A stretch of DNA of 64,000 bases from an uncultured Albidovulum sp. (GTDB taxonomy: Bacteria > Pseudomonadota > Alphaproteobacteria > Rhodobacterales > Rhodobacteraceae), in the NCBI GenBank assembly GCA_913064775.1, contig CAJYAD010000002.1:62001-126000 (forward strand), given 5' to 3'. The notes beneath the pieces were generated by a model. It saw only the letters and a program-made list of their open reading frames with translations, ran no database searches and had not been told where the DNA came from. Position 1 is the first letter of the stretch. Each line of letters begins with the position of its first letter. The translations under genes and the position numbers were made by a program. Of this stretch, positions 8,786 through 16,160 are shown in pieces.

Positions 8786-9067
8786 TTATGTCCAATGCGT
8801 CTGCGCGCCCCCGGGCAGCGCCTGGCGGGCGGCAAGCGGGGCCTCATAGGCCAAGCCCTCGGCATCGCAGAAGGCCACGATCCAGGCGTCGTCCATCAGC
8901 AGGAAATCCAGCACCGCACCTAGGAATGAAGGGTCGCCCGCGGCTTCCCTGATCTCGGTCACGTCGGCGCCGGTCGCGCCAAGAAAGGTCTGCAGCAGGT
9001 CGTCCTGGACCGCCAGCCACGCCAGTGCACGCAGGCCCAGCGTCTCGGCGCCCTCTCGCGTAATCAT
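8786..9067 (-). CDS. DUF3572 family protein
   Basis: A 93 aa protein matching the DUF3572 pattern known from alphaproteobacteria: an N-terminal helix with ALAWLAVQDDLLQTFLGATG, then REAAGDPSFLGAVLDFLLMDDAWIVAFC. No membrane segment or metal motif is seen and the function is unknown. It is divergent from the diguanylate cyclase gene, with 99 bp between the two starts; such pairing with PleD/DivK-like regulators is something I recall in relatives, not something shown here. The 3' side faces the deoC start across about 100 bp. Confidence 0.75.
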   Translation of the reverse strand: MITREGAETLGLRALAWLAVQDDLLQTFLGATGADVTEIREAAGDPSFLGAVLDFLLMDDAWIVAFCDAEGLAYEAPLAARQALPGGAQTHWT

Positions 9068-9106
9068 GATGTGCTCCGTTCAATCTTAGTGATTGGAAAG
9101 GAATTC

Positions 9107-9112
9107 TTAACC
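9107..9112 (+). promoter_or_regulatory. Possible CtrA half-site
   Basis: TTAACC lies 54 bp before the diguanylate cyclase start, in the divergent region. It matches only one half of the CtrA consensus, with no second half-site at the right spacing, so support is weak. An inverted repeat CAATC-N5-GATTG (9081-9095) is close by. Confidence 0.2.
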
Positions 9113-9166
9113 TATCGGGCGGAATCTGGGCAGGCAAATCGGTAAACTCAAGGACGGAATCATATC

Positions 9167-10567
9167 GTGTCCGGCAACATCCTGATTGTCGACGGCGTCG
9201 CGACCAGCCGCATCGTGCTGAAGGCCCGGCTTAGCCAGGCTTTCTATGCGATCGTGCAGGCCGTGGATGGCTGCGCGGGGCTGAAGCTGGCGCGCAGCGA
9301 GCGGCCGGATGTGGTGCTGCTCGACCACAGCCTGCCGGATATGGATGGCGCCGAATTCTGCGAAAGGCTGCGCGCCGATCCGGCGACCGCCACGCTGCCG
9401 GTGGTGATGCTGGGCGCGCGGGAGCATCCCGAGGACCGGCTGGCCGCGCTGCAGGCGGGGGCGGACGATTATCTGACGAAGCCGGTGAACGAGGCGCTGC
9501 TGTTGGCGCGGCTCCGAAGTCTGGTTCGCACCGGCGAGATCGAGGCCGAATTGCAATTGCGCGACGATACCTGCCGCGAGCTGGGCTTTGCCGAGGTTGA
9601 AGTTGGTCCCGAAAAGCCGGCGCGTGTCGCCCTGGTGGCCGACGCGCAGGCGGAGGGCGTGGTTTGCCGCACCGCGCTGGCCGCGCAACTTGATGCGGCG
9701 GTCGATCTGTTGCCCCGCTCGGCCGTCCTGTCGGGCTTGCCGGGGCAGCCCGTCGCGGATGTCTTTGTCCTGGCTGTTGGGGCTGGCGTGGGTCCGGGGC
9801 TTGGCAGCGTGGCGGGGGCGCTGGACGTGATGTCGGAACTGCGCTCGCGGGCCGCGACGCGCCATGCGGCGATACTGGTGGTGCTGCCCCGGGGCGGGCC
9901 TGCTGCGGCGGCAATGGCGCTGGACCTTGGGGCAGGTGACGTGGTCACCGGCCCTTTCGATCCGGTTGAGGTCTCGTTGCGTCTGGGGCAGCTGATCGCG
10001 CGCAAGCGCCGGATGGAACGGCTGCGCGCCTCGGTCAGCCGGGGGCTGCGGCTTGCAGTCACCGATCCGCTGACCGGGCTTTACAACCGCCGTTACGCAC
10101 TGCCGCATCTGGCGCGGATCGCCGAACGCGCCAGTGGCAGCGGCCGGCGCTTTGCGGTCATGGTGCTGGATCTCGACCGCTTCAAGCGGATCAACGACAC
10201 CTGGGGCCATTCTGCCGGTGATGAGGTGCTGGTGCGGGTGGCCGAACGTCTGGCACAAAACCTGCGTGCGGGGGATTTGCTGGCCCGCATCGGCGGCGAG
10301 GAATTTCTGGTCGTGCTGCCCGATGCCGGACTGCCGACCGCCCAGCATCTGGCAGAGCGCCTGTGCCATCTGATCGAGGCCGAGCCGGTCCTTTTGCCGG
10401 GCGGTGTCGAGATCACCGTGACCATGTCGATCGGCCTGGCGATCGGCGACCCGTCCCAGCCCGGCGGCACCGACGGGCGCGACCTTCTGGACCGCGCCGA
10501 CCACGCTCTTCTGGCCGCCAAGGCCGAGGGGCGCAATCAGGTGACGATCGATCGCCCCGCCGCCTGA
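9167..10567 (+). CDS. PleD-like response regulator diguanylate cyclase
   Basis: Makes cyclic di-GMP under two-component control; cytosolic. Order of parts in 466 aa: a receiver domain (1-120) with phospho-acceptor Asp53 in VVLLDHSLPD and the distal lysine in LTKPVN; a degenerate second receiver (about 150-290) lacking a clear acceptor Asp; then a GGDEF domain with TDPLTGLYNRRY, DLDRFKRINDTWGHSAGDEVL and GGEEF at 376-380. The inhibitory I-site RxxD (RAGD, 367-370) is intact. The acidic pair of the first receiver is IVDG rather than DD. GTG start at 9167 with AAGGACGG upstream. Confidence 0.92.
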   Translation: MSGNILIVDGVATSRIVLKARLSQAFYAIVQAVDGCAGLKLARSERPDVVLLDHSLPDMDGAEFCERLRADPATATLPVVMLGAREHPEDRLAALQAGADDYLTKPVNEALLLARLRSLVRTGEIEAELQLRDDTCRELGFAEVEVGPEKPARVALVADAQAEGVVCRTALAAQLDAAVDLLPRSAVLSGLPGQPVADVFVLAVGAGVGPGLGSVAGALDVMSELRSRAATRHAAILVVLPRGGPAAAAMALDLGAGDVVTGPFDPVEVSLRLGQLIARKRRMERLRASVSRGLRLAVTDPLTGLYNRRYALPHLARIAERASGSGRRFAVMVLDLDRFKRINDTWGHSAGDEVLVRVAERLAQNLRAGDLLARIGGEEFLVVLPDAGLPTAQHLAERLCHLIEAEPVLLPGGVEITVTMSIGLAIGDPSQPGGTDGRDLLDRADHALLAAKAEGRNQVTIDRPAA

Positions 10568-10806
10568 CGCCCGGTAGGGCGGGCTTTTGCGCGCGGCTCA
10601 CAGCCGCGCTGGGAAAGCCACGCACCGCGCCGAACTGTCATCATCGATCCGGCGATGAGGACGGGGGGGGGGGCGCCGACATCCGCGATGGGGGCGAAAC
10701 CGCCTGTCCGATGTCTTCCGCTCGCCGCCGGGCGGGCGCTTGTAACCCGCGATCTTCTGCGACACTGTGGCGAGAGGCGCGGAAACAAGCGCGGAAAGAC
10801 CTGTCG
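10568..10806. other. Intergenic stretch with an 11-G tract
   Basis: 239 bp between the cyclase and the hydrolase. It holds a run of 11 G (10663-10673). I see no clear promoter and no convincing gene; the frame is open through it but has no coding character. Confidence 0.6.
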
Positions 10807-11511
10807 ATGCCGGAACCCCTTGTCCTGATCCCGGGCATGATGTGCGATGCGCGTGCCGTCTGGCACCAGATGATCGCGCTTTCATCCCGGCGTGCCGTGA
10901 TGTGCGCGCCGCCGGTCCGCGGTACCTCGATCGAGGAGATGGCCCAGGATATCCTGGCCGGGCTGCCGCCCCGTTTCGCGCTGGCCGGGCAGGGGTTGGG
11001 GGCGAATGTCGCGCTTGAGATCCTGCGCCGCGCGCCCGACCGGGTCAGCCGGCTGGTGCTGATCGCCTTCTCGGCGCAGGCGGAACCCACCTCGGAGGCC
11101 GTCGCGCGAGAGCCGCGGATCGTCGGCGTTCAGGCCGGGCGGCTGCCCGCCGTGGTCGCCGAGGAACTGCCCATGACCTGGCTTGCCGATGGCGACGCGC
11201 GGCAGGAAATCCACGACATGGTGCGCGACATGGCGCTGACCCTGGGTGAGGGGGCTTTCGTGCGTCAGAGCCGCGCGATGCAGCGCCGCCCCGATCAGCA
11301 GGCCGTGCTGCGCCGCGCCAATCTGCCCGCGCTGGTGATCTGCGGCGCCGACGATCCCGCCACCCTGCCGCGGCGCCATCGCTTCATGGCCGAGCTGATG
11401 CCGCAGGCGCGCTGCGTCGAGATCGTGCTGTGCGGTCATCTGCCGACGATGGAGCAGCCCCGGGTTCTGACCGACATCCTCGACGAATGGCTGGCCGAAG
11501 ACAGCGGCTAG
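10807..11511 (+). CDS. Alpha/beta hydrolase-fold protein lacking the nucleophile serine
   Basis: A 234 aa alpha/beta hydrolase fold with a typical start (PLVLIPGMMCDARAVW) and late Asp (VICGADDPATLP) and His (VLCGHLPTMEQP) segments. The nucleophile elbow, usually G-x-S-x-G, reads AGQGLGANVA, so residue 63 is Gly (codon ggg) in place of Ser. Either the protein is not a hydrolase or it uses another chemistry. The ATG at 10807 is preferred over the open frame back to 10363, which would run through the diguanylate cyclase gene. Its stop is 31 bp from the convergent phaZ stop. Substrate unknown. Confidence 0.82.
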   Translation: MPEPLVLIPGMMCDARAVWHQMIALSSRRAVMCAPPVRGTSIEEMAQDILAGLPPRFALAGQGLGANVALEILRRAPDRVSRLVLIAFSAQAEPTSEAVAREPRIVGVQAGRLPAVVAEELPMTWLADGDARQEIHDMVRDMALTLGEGAFVRQSRAMQRRPDQQAVLRRANLPALVICGADDPATLPRRHRFMAELMPQARCVEIVLCGHLPTMEQPRVLTDILDEWLAEDSG

Positions 11512-11542
11512 GCGCCCCGATGGCGCCCGGCCAGGCGGCGCT

Positions 11543-12808
11543 TCAGGACGACACCGCGCGCACCTTCGGGGTGCTGGCACTTTGGTTGGCGTCGATGAAA
11601 TCCAGCACCAGCGGGCGGATGTTGTTGCGCCAGGATTTGCCCGCGAAAATACCGTAATGGCCTGCGCCCGGCTCGACATGGCTGGCCTTCTTCTCGTCCG
11701 GCAGCCCGGTGCAAAGGCCGAGCGCTGCGATGCATTGGCCGGGCGCCGAGATGTCGTCGTTCGCGCCCTCGACCGTCTTCACCGCGACCCGGGTGATCTT
11801 GCCCATATCCACCCGCTTGCCCGCCACCACGAATTCGTTCAGCGCGACCTCGCGGTTCTTGAAGATCCGCTCCACGGTGGAAAGGTAGAACTCGGCCGTC
11901 ATGTCCATCACCGCCAGGTATTCGTCATAGAAGCGGTTATGGGCGTCGGACTCTGACGACTCGCCCTTCGCCTCGCTCACGATCTGGTCGAAGAAGGCCT
12001 TGCCATGGCGGTCGGCATTCATCGAGATGAACGAGGTCAGCTGCATGAGCCCCGGATAGACCGGCCGGCCGACGCCCGCATATTTCATCCCCACCCGCTG
12101 GATCGCCAGATGTTCAAGCTGGCCCATCGTCACCCGGCGGCCGAAATCGGTCACTTCGGTGGCCGCCGCGTCGGGGTCGATCGGGCCGCCGATCAGCGTC
12201 AGGGTATGGGGCTGGGCCTCGGGCTCTTCCTCGGCCAGATAGGCGGTGGCGGCCAGCGTCAGCGGCGCCGGCTGGCAGACCGCGATCACGTTCAGGTCGG
12301 GGCCCAGATGGCGCATGAACTCGACCAGGTAGAGGGTGTAATCCTCTACATCGAACTTGCCTTGCGACACGGGGATATCGCGGGCGTTCTTCCAGTCGGT
12401 GATATAGACCTCGTTGTCGACGATCAGGCTTTTCACGGTCGAGCGCAGCAGCGTGGCGTAATGGCCCGACATCGGCGCGACCAGAAGGATGCGGCGCTTG
12501 CAGGGCTTGCGGCCCGACACCTTGAAATGGATCAGGTCGGCGAAGGGCTTGTCGACCAGCGTCTCGATCGAGACCAGGTGATCGCGCCCGTCCTCGCCGG
12601 TGAAGGTGCGGATGCCCCAGCTGGGTTTGGCCACCATGCGCGAAAAGGCGCGCTCGGTCACCGCGCCCCAGGCGGCGGTCAGGTTGACCATCGGGCTGGG
12701 GATCATGCCGAACATCGGGTAAGCTGCCAGCGCGCGGGCCGATGCGCCCATCCATTCGTTGGTATTTCGCGCCGTCTCCATCAGATCGTAGGTCATCAGG
12801 TTCTTCAT
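11543..12808 (-). CDS. phaZ: Intracellular polyhydroxyalkanoate depolymerase
   Basis: Mobilises stored PHB by hydrolysing amorphous intracellular polymer on granules. The 421 aa protein has the PhaZ1-type signature: YDLMETARNTNEWMGASA at the N terminus, AVCQPAPLTLAA with Cys178 as the nucleophile in place of serine, and VEPGAGHYGIFAGKSWR with the late His. The start at 12808 (MKNLMTYD) follows AAAGGATC; the longer frame to 13075 would run into phaC. It is divergent from phaC with a 109-bp shared region, the usual arrangement in Rhodobacter and Paracoccus. Confidence 0.95.
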   Translation of the reverse strand: MKNLMTYDLMETARNTNEWMGASARALAAYPMFGMIPSPMVNLTAAWGAVTERAFSRMVAKPSWGIRTFTGEDGRDHLVSIETLVDKPFADLIHFKVSGRKPCKRRILLVAPMSGHYATLLRSTVKSLIVDNEVYITDWKNARDIPVSQGKFDVEDYTLYLVEFMRHLGPDLNVIAVCQPAPLTLAATAYLAEEEPEAQPHTLTLIGGPIDPDAAATEVTDFGRRVTMGQLEHLAIQRVGMKYAGVGRPVYPGLMQLTSFISMNADRHGKAFFDQIVSEAKGESSESDAHNRFYDEYLAVMDMTAEFYLSTVERIFKNREVALNEFVVAGKRVDMGKITRVAVKTVEGANDDISAPGQCIAALGLCTGLPDEKKASHVEPGAGHYGIFAGKSWRNNIRPLVLDFIDANQSASTPKVRAVSS

Positions 12809-12917
12809 TGCTGATCCTTTCCCAAGGCTGCTCCCCCCTTGGCGCGCAATCGTCGCTTTCGCCCCTGTGGCCCGCGCGATATGCTGCAGGGCGACACGAT
12901 ACGGGGGAAAGGTTAAG

Positions 12918-14711
12918 ATGACAACTGATGATGCAGACGCAGCATCCAGCCTGGATCGTCTGAATGCCAATCTTTCCAAGGTGGATGAACTGTCACGACG
13001 CCTGGCTTCCGTGCTGGCGCAGAAAAAGCAGATCCCCACCGCGCTGCAGGGCCCGGGGCAGGATCTCTTCGCCAAGGCGGCGGCGGCCTATATGGCCGAG
13101 ATGATCCAGAACCCCTCGAAGATCATCGAACAGCAGGTGAGTTACTGGGGCAAGACCCTGAAACATTACGTCGAGGCGCAGGAACGGCTGGCCAAGGGCA
13201 CACAGGCCACCGCGCCCGACCCGGCCGGCCCCGACCGGCGGTTCTCGAACCCGCTGTGGGAGGCCCACCCATGGTTCAGTTTCATCAAGCAGCAATATCT
13301 GATGAATTCCGAGGCGGTCGAGAACGCGGTGCAGGCGCTTGACGATCTGGAGCCGCGCGACCGCAAGCGGGTGGAATATTTCTCGCGCCAGATCCTTGAC
13401 ATGATGTCGCCCACGAATTTCCTCGGCACCAACCCGGATGCGCTGGAGCGCGCGGTCGAGACCGACGGCGAGTCTCTGGTGCACGGGCTTGAGAATCTGG
13501 TGCGCGATCTTGAGGCCAACCAGGGCGACCTGCTGGTGACGCTGGCCGACCGCGACGCCTTCAAGGTGGGTGAGAACCTGGCGACGACGCCGGGCAGCGT
13601 GGTGTTTCGCAACCGGATGCTGGAGCTGATCCAATATGCGCCGACCACCGAGAAGGTACACAAGACCCCGCTGATCATCTTCCCGCCCTGGATCAACAAG
13701 TTCTACATCCTCGATCTGAAGCCCCAGAACAGCCTGATCAAGTGGATCGTCGATCAGGGCTATACGCTGTTCGTGGTCAGCTGGATCAACCCCGACACCA
13801 GCTACGCGGAAATCGGCATGGATGATTACGTTCAGGACGGCTATCTGGCTGCCTTCGACGCGGTGAAGGAGATCACCGGCGAGAAGAAGTTGAACGCCGT
13901 CGGCTATTGCATCGCCGGGACCACGCTGGCGATGGTCATGGCGCTGCTCGACAAGCGCCGCAAGAACCCGGTGAAATCGGCGACCTTCTTCACCACGCTC
14001 ACCGATTTCTCGGACCAGGGAGAGGTGGGGGTGTTCCTGTCGGACGATTTCGTCGACGGGATCGAGAACGAGGTGGCGCAGAGCGGATTGCTGCGCTCGT
14101 TCTATGTGTCGCGCACCTTCTCCTTCCTGCGCTCGAACGATCTGATCTACCGGCCCGCGATCAAGAGCTACATGATGGGCGAGGCCCCGCCCGCCTTTGA
14201 TCTGCTTTACTGGAACGGCGACAGCACCAACCTGCCCGCCAAGATGGCGATGGAATATCTGCGCGGCCTGTGCCAGCAGGACACCTTCGCCGGCAAGGGT
14301 TTCGAGATCCGCGGGGAGAGCGTGCGCATATCGGACGTCAAGCTGCCGGTCTGTGCCGTGGCCTGCGAGACCGACCATATCGCCGCCTGGAAATCGAGCT
14401 TCAACGGCATCAAGCAGTTCGGATCGTCCGACAAGTCCTTCATTCTGGCGCAGTCGGGCCACATCGCGGGGATCGTCAATCCGCCCGCGAAGAACAAGTA
14501 CGGCCATTACACTGGGGCCCCGCCGGCGGGCGCGCCCGAGGATTGGCAGCAGGCGGCTGCGTTCCACAAGGGAAGCTGGTGGCCGCAATGGCAGGCCTGG
14601 CTTGCGCAGCACTCGGGCGCGATGGTGAAGGCGCGCGCGCCCGGCGATTCGGGGCAGCCGGTGCTGGGCCTCGCGCCGGGGACCTATGTGACTGCGCAGC
14701 CGAACGGCTGA
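12918..14711 (+). CDS. phaC: Class I poly(3-hydroxyalkanoate) synthase
   Basis: Polymerises (R)-3-hydroxyacyl-CoA into PHA at the granule surface. At 597 aa it is the length of class I synthases. The catalytic triad is visible: Cys331 in GYCIAGTTLAM, Asp486 in CETDHIAAW, and His515 in SGHIAGIVNPP. The N-terminal 120 residues are variable, as expected. The ATG at 12918 follows GGGGGAAAGG; 17 extra in-frame codons upstream are not used in this call. A TGCTGCA motif (12882-12888) in the phaZ-phaC gap resembles half a PhaR site, with no full palindrome. Confidence 0.96.
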   Translation: MTTDDADAASSLDRLNANLSKVDELSRRLASVLAQKKQIPTALQGPGQDLFAKAAAAYMAEMIQNPSKIIEQQVSYWGKTLKHYVEAQERLAKGTQATAPDPAGPDRRFSNPLWEAHPWFSFIKQQYLMNSEAVENAVQALDDLEPRDRKRVEYFSRQILDMMSPTNFLGTNPDALERAVETDGESLVHGLENLVRDLEANQGDLLVTLADRDAFKVGENLATTPGSVVFRNRMLELIQYAPTTEKVHKTPLIIFPPWINKFYILDLKPQNSLIKWIVDQGYTLFVVSWINPDTSYAEIGMDDYVQDGYLAAFDAVKEITGEKKLNAVGYCIAGTTLAMVMALLDKRRKNPVKSATFFTTLTDFSDQGEVGVFLSDDFVDGIENEVAQSGLLRSFYVSRTFSFLRSNDLIYRPAIKSYMMGEAPPAFDLLYWNGDSTNLPAKMAMEYLRGLCQQDTFAGKGFEIRGESVRISDVKLPVCAVACETDHIAAWKSSFNGIKQFGSSDKSFILAQSGHIAGIVNPPAKNKYGHYTGAPPAGAPEDWQQAAAFHKGSWWPQWQAWLAQHSGAMVKARAPGDSGQPVLGLAPGTYVTAQPNG

Positions 14712-14735
14712 CAAGCTTCCCTACCGTCAGTATAT

Positions 14736-14752
14736 TTGCTGCATCGCAGCAA
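14736..14752. promoter_or_regulatory. PhaR operator 1 upstream of phaP
   Basis: TTGCTGC-ATC-GCAGCAA is a perfect 7-bp inverted repeat containing CTGC-N3-GCAG, the site described for the Rhodobacter sphaeroides PhaR repressor. It ends 7 bp before the predicted -35 box. Confidence 0.85.
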
Positions 14753-14758
14753 TATGAC

Positions 14759-14787
14759 TTGAAATGCTGCAGTGCAGCATGTATATT
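14759..14787 (+). promoter_or_regulatory. phaP promoter
   Basis: TTGAAA (14759-14764) and TATATT (14782-14787) with a 17-bp spacer, a near-consensus sigma70 promoter. The spacer is almost exactly PhaR operator 2, so repressor binding would exclude RNA polymerase. Confidence 0.8.
14764..14780. promoter_or_regulatory. PhaR operator 2 in the phaP promoter spacer
   Basis: ATGCTGC-AGT-GCAGCAT is a perfect 7-bp inverted repeat with the CTGC-N3-GCAG core. Its centre is 28 bp from that of operator 1. Confidence 0.87.
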
Positions 14788-14887
14788 CTTGGACAGGACG
14801 AAACGCGGACCGCATCCACCATGACTGATGGTCCGGTCCGGCCCCGCGGGGCCGCCCGCGATTTGAAGACACACAGGAGTATCCTCG

Positions 14888-15340
14888 ATGGTTACCAAGA
14901 CCCAAGACTACACCAAGGTCATGCAGGACATGATGCAGGCTTTCCCGATCGACACCTCGGCGTTCCAGGACGCCTTCAAGTCGACCGCTTCCTTTGGCGA
15001 GAAGATCGCCAAGGTCACCCTCGACGCCGCCGAGAAATCGGCCGAGATCTCGAACAAATGGACCAAGGACACCCTGGCCAAGTTCGGCGAAGTCTCGAAG
15101 GCCAAGACGGAGCCGACCGACTATAGCAAGTCGATGACCGAATTCGCCTCGTCCTCGGCCGAAATGGCTGCGGAAAATCTGGCAGCCTTCGCCGAAGTGG
15201 CGAAGAACGTGCAGATGGAAACGGTCGAGCTGATGCTTGCCGCCGGCAAGGACATGCAGGAAGACGCGACCTCCGCGGTCAAGAAGGCGACCACGGACGC
15301 GACCGCCGCTGCCAAGAAAGCCAGCGCCGCGGCGAAGTAA
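14888..15340 (+). CDS. phaP: Phasin
   Basis: Amphipathic, helix-forming protein that coats PHA granules. The 150 aa sequence has the phasin-type core (AFKSTASFGEKIAKVTLDAAE, then KWTKDTLAKFGEVSKAK) and an Ala/Lys-rich tail (VKKATTDATAAAKKASAAAK). AGGAG (14875-14879) lies 8 bp before the ATG. A near-consensus promoter overlapped by two PhaR operators lies upstream and a strong terminator downstream, so it is probably a single-gene, highly expressed unit induced when polymer accumulates and titrates PhaR away. Confidence 0.95.
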   Translation: MVTKTQDYTKVMQDMMQAFPIDTSAFQDAFKSTASFGEKIAKVTLDAAEKSAEISNKWTKDTLAKFGEVSKAKTEPTDYSKSMTEFASSSAEMAAENLAAFAEVAKNVQMETVELMLAAGKDMQEDATSAVKKATTDATAAAKKASAAAK

Positions 15341-15396
15341 TCGCACGAGATCGCGACCACGCCGGAATCCTCCTCCCGCCGGCGCGCGACGCGGAT

Positions 15397-15429
15397 GGGC
15401 GGGCCCTTGTTGGCCCGCCCTTTCCTTTT
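15397..15429 (+). terminator. phaP intrinsic terminator
   Basis: GGGCGGGCC (15397-15405) pairs with GGCCCGCCC (15412-15420) around a 6-nt loop, followed by TTTCCTTTT. Confidence 0.85.
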
Positions 15430-15432
15430 ATG

Positions 15433-15464
15433 CTGCACTGCCCTAATCTTCGCGGTCAGTGCAG
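15433..15464. promoter_or_regulatory. Candidate PhaR autoregulatory site before phaR
   Basis: CTGCACTG (15433-15440) and CAGTGCAG (15457-15464) form a perfect 8-bp inverted repeat with a 16-bp spacer, 22 bp before the phaR start. The TGC/GCA content fits PhaR half-sites, but the spacing is not the CTGC-N3-GCAG of the phaP operators. Confidence 0.5.
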
Positions 15465-15485
15465 AAAAACCGGGAGGGGTGTGTG

Positions 15486-16043
15486 ATGGCTGAGGGTGAC
15501 AAGCCGCTTCTGATCAAGCGCTACGCAAGCCGACGACTCTACAACACCGAGACCAGCGACTACGTCACCTTGGACGACATCGCCAAGTTCATCCGGGCCG
15601 GGCGCGAGGTGCAGATCATCGATCTGAAATCCGGCGACGACCTGACCCGGCAATATCTGCTGCAGATCATCGCCGAACATGAAAGCAAGGGCGAAAGCGT
15701 CCTGCCGATCACCGTGCTGAACGATCTGGTGCGCAGCTACACGAGCAATGCGCAAAGCGTGGTGCCGCAATTCCTGGCGGCCTCGTTCGAGATGCTGCGC
15801 GACAGCCAGTCGAAGATGCTGGAAAAGTTTGGCACCATGCCCAATCCGATGGTGGGCGTGCCCGGTTTCGAGGCGATGCAACGCCAGCAAGAGGCTTTCC
15901 TGAAATCCATGATGGGCGGCTGGACGGCGGGCGCGACCGGCCCGGCGCCGGGCGACGCCGCGACCGAGGACGACAAGGACGCCGAACTGCGCAAGATCAA
16001 GCAGCAGCTTGCCGACCTGCAGTCGAAACTGTCGAATCTTTAG
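15486..16043 (+). CDS. phaR: PHA synthesis repressor PhaR
   Basis: DNA- and PHA-binding repressor of phasin and other PHA genes. The 185 aa protein has the conserved N-terminal domain LLIKRYASRRLYNTETSDYV followed by LDDIAKFIRAG, REVQIIDLKSGDDLTRQ and LLQIIAEHESKG (residues 7-80), the PHB/PHA accumulation regulator fold, then an acidic linker and a short C-terminal coiled coil (ELRKIKQQLADLQSKLSNL). The ATG at 15486 follows GGGAGGGG; an upstream GTG at 15459 in the same frame has no ribosome site and would overlap the inverted repeat. Confidence 0.95.
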   Translation: MAEGDKPLLIKRYASRRLYNTETSDYVTLDDIAKFIRAGREVQIIDLKSGDDLTRQYLLQIIAEHESKGESVLPITVLNDLVRSYTSNAQSVVPQFLAASFEMLRDSQSKMLEKFGTMPNPMVGVPGFEAMQRQQEAFLKSMMGGWTAGATGPAPGDAATEDDKDAELRKIKQQLADLQSKLSNL

Positions 16044-16160
16044 GCCCCTGATCGCGGGGCGCGTCGCACGTCACGTGCCCCCCGGGCGCGCATCGCACCT
16101 CATGACCCCCGGGCGCGCGTCCGTCAGATGCGGCGCGCGCCCGGAAGATCCGGCAAGGCG

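Noticed and set aside
12882-12888. PhaR operator between phaZ and phaC
   Set aside because: Only TGCTGCA is present; the second arm needed for CTGC-N3-GCAG is missing.
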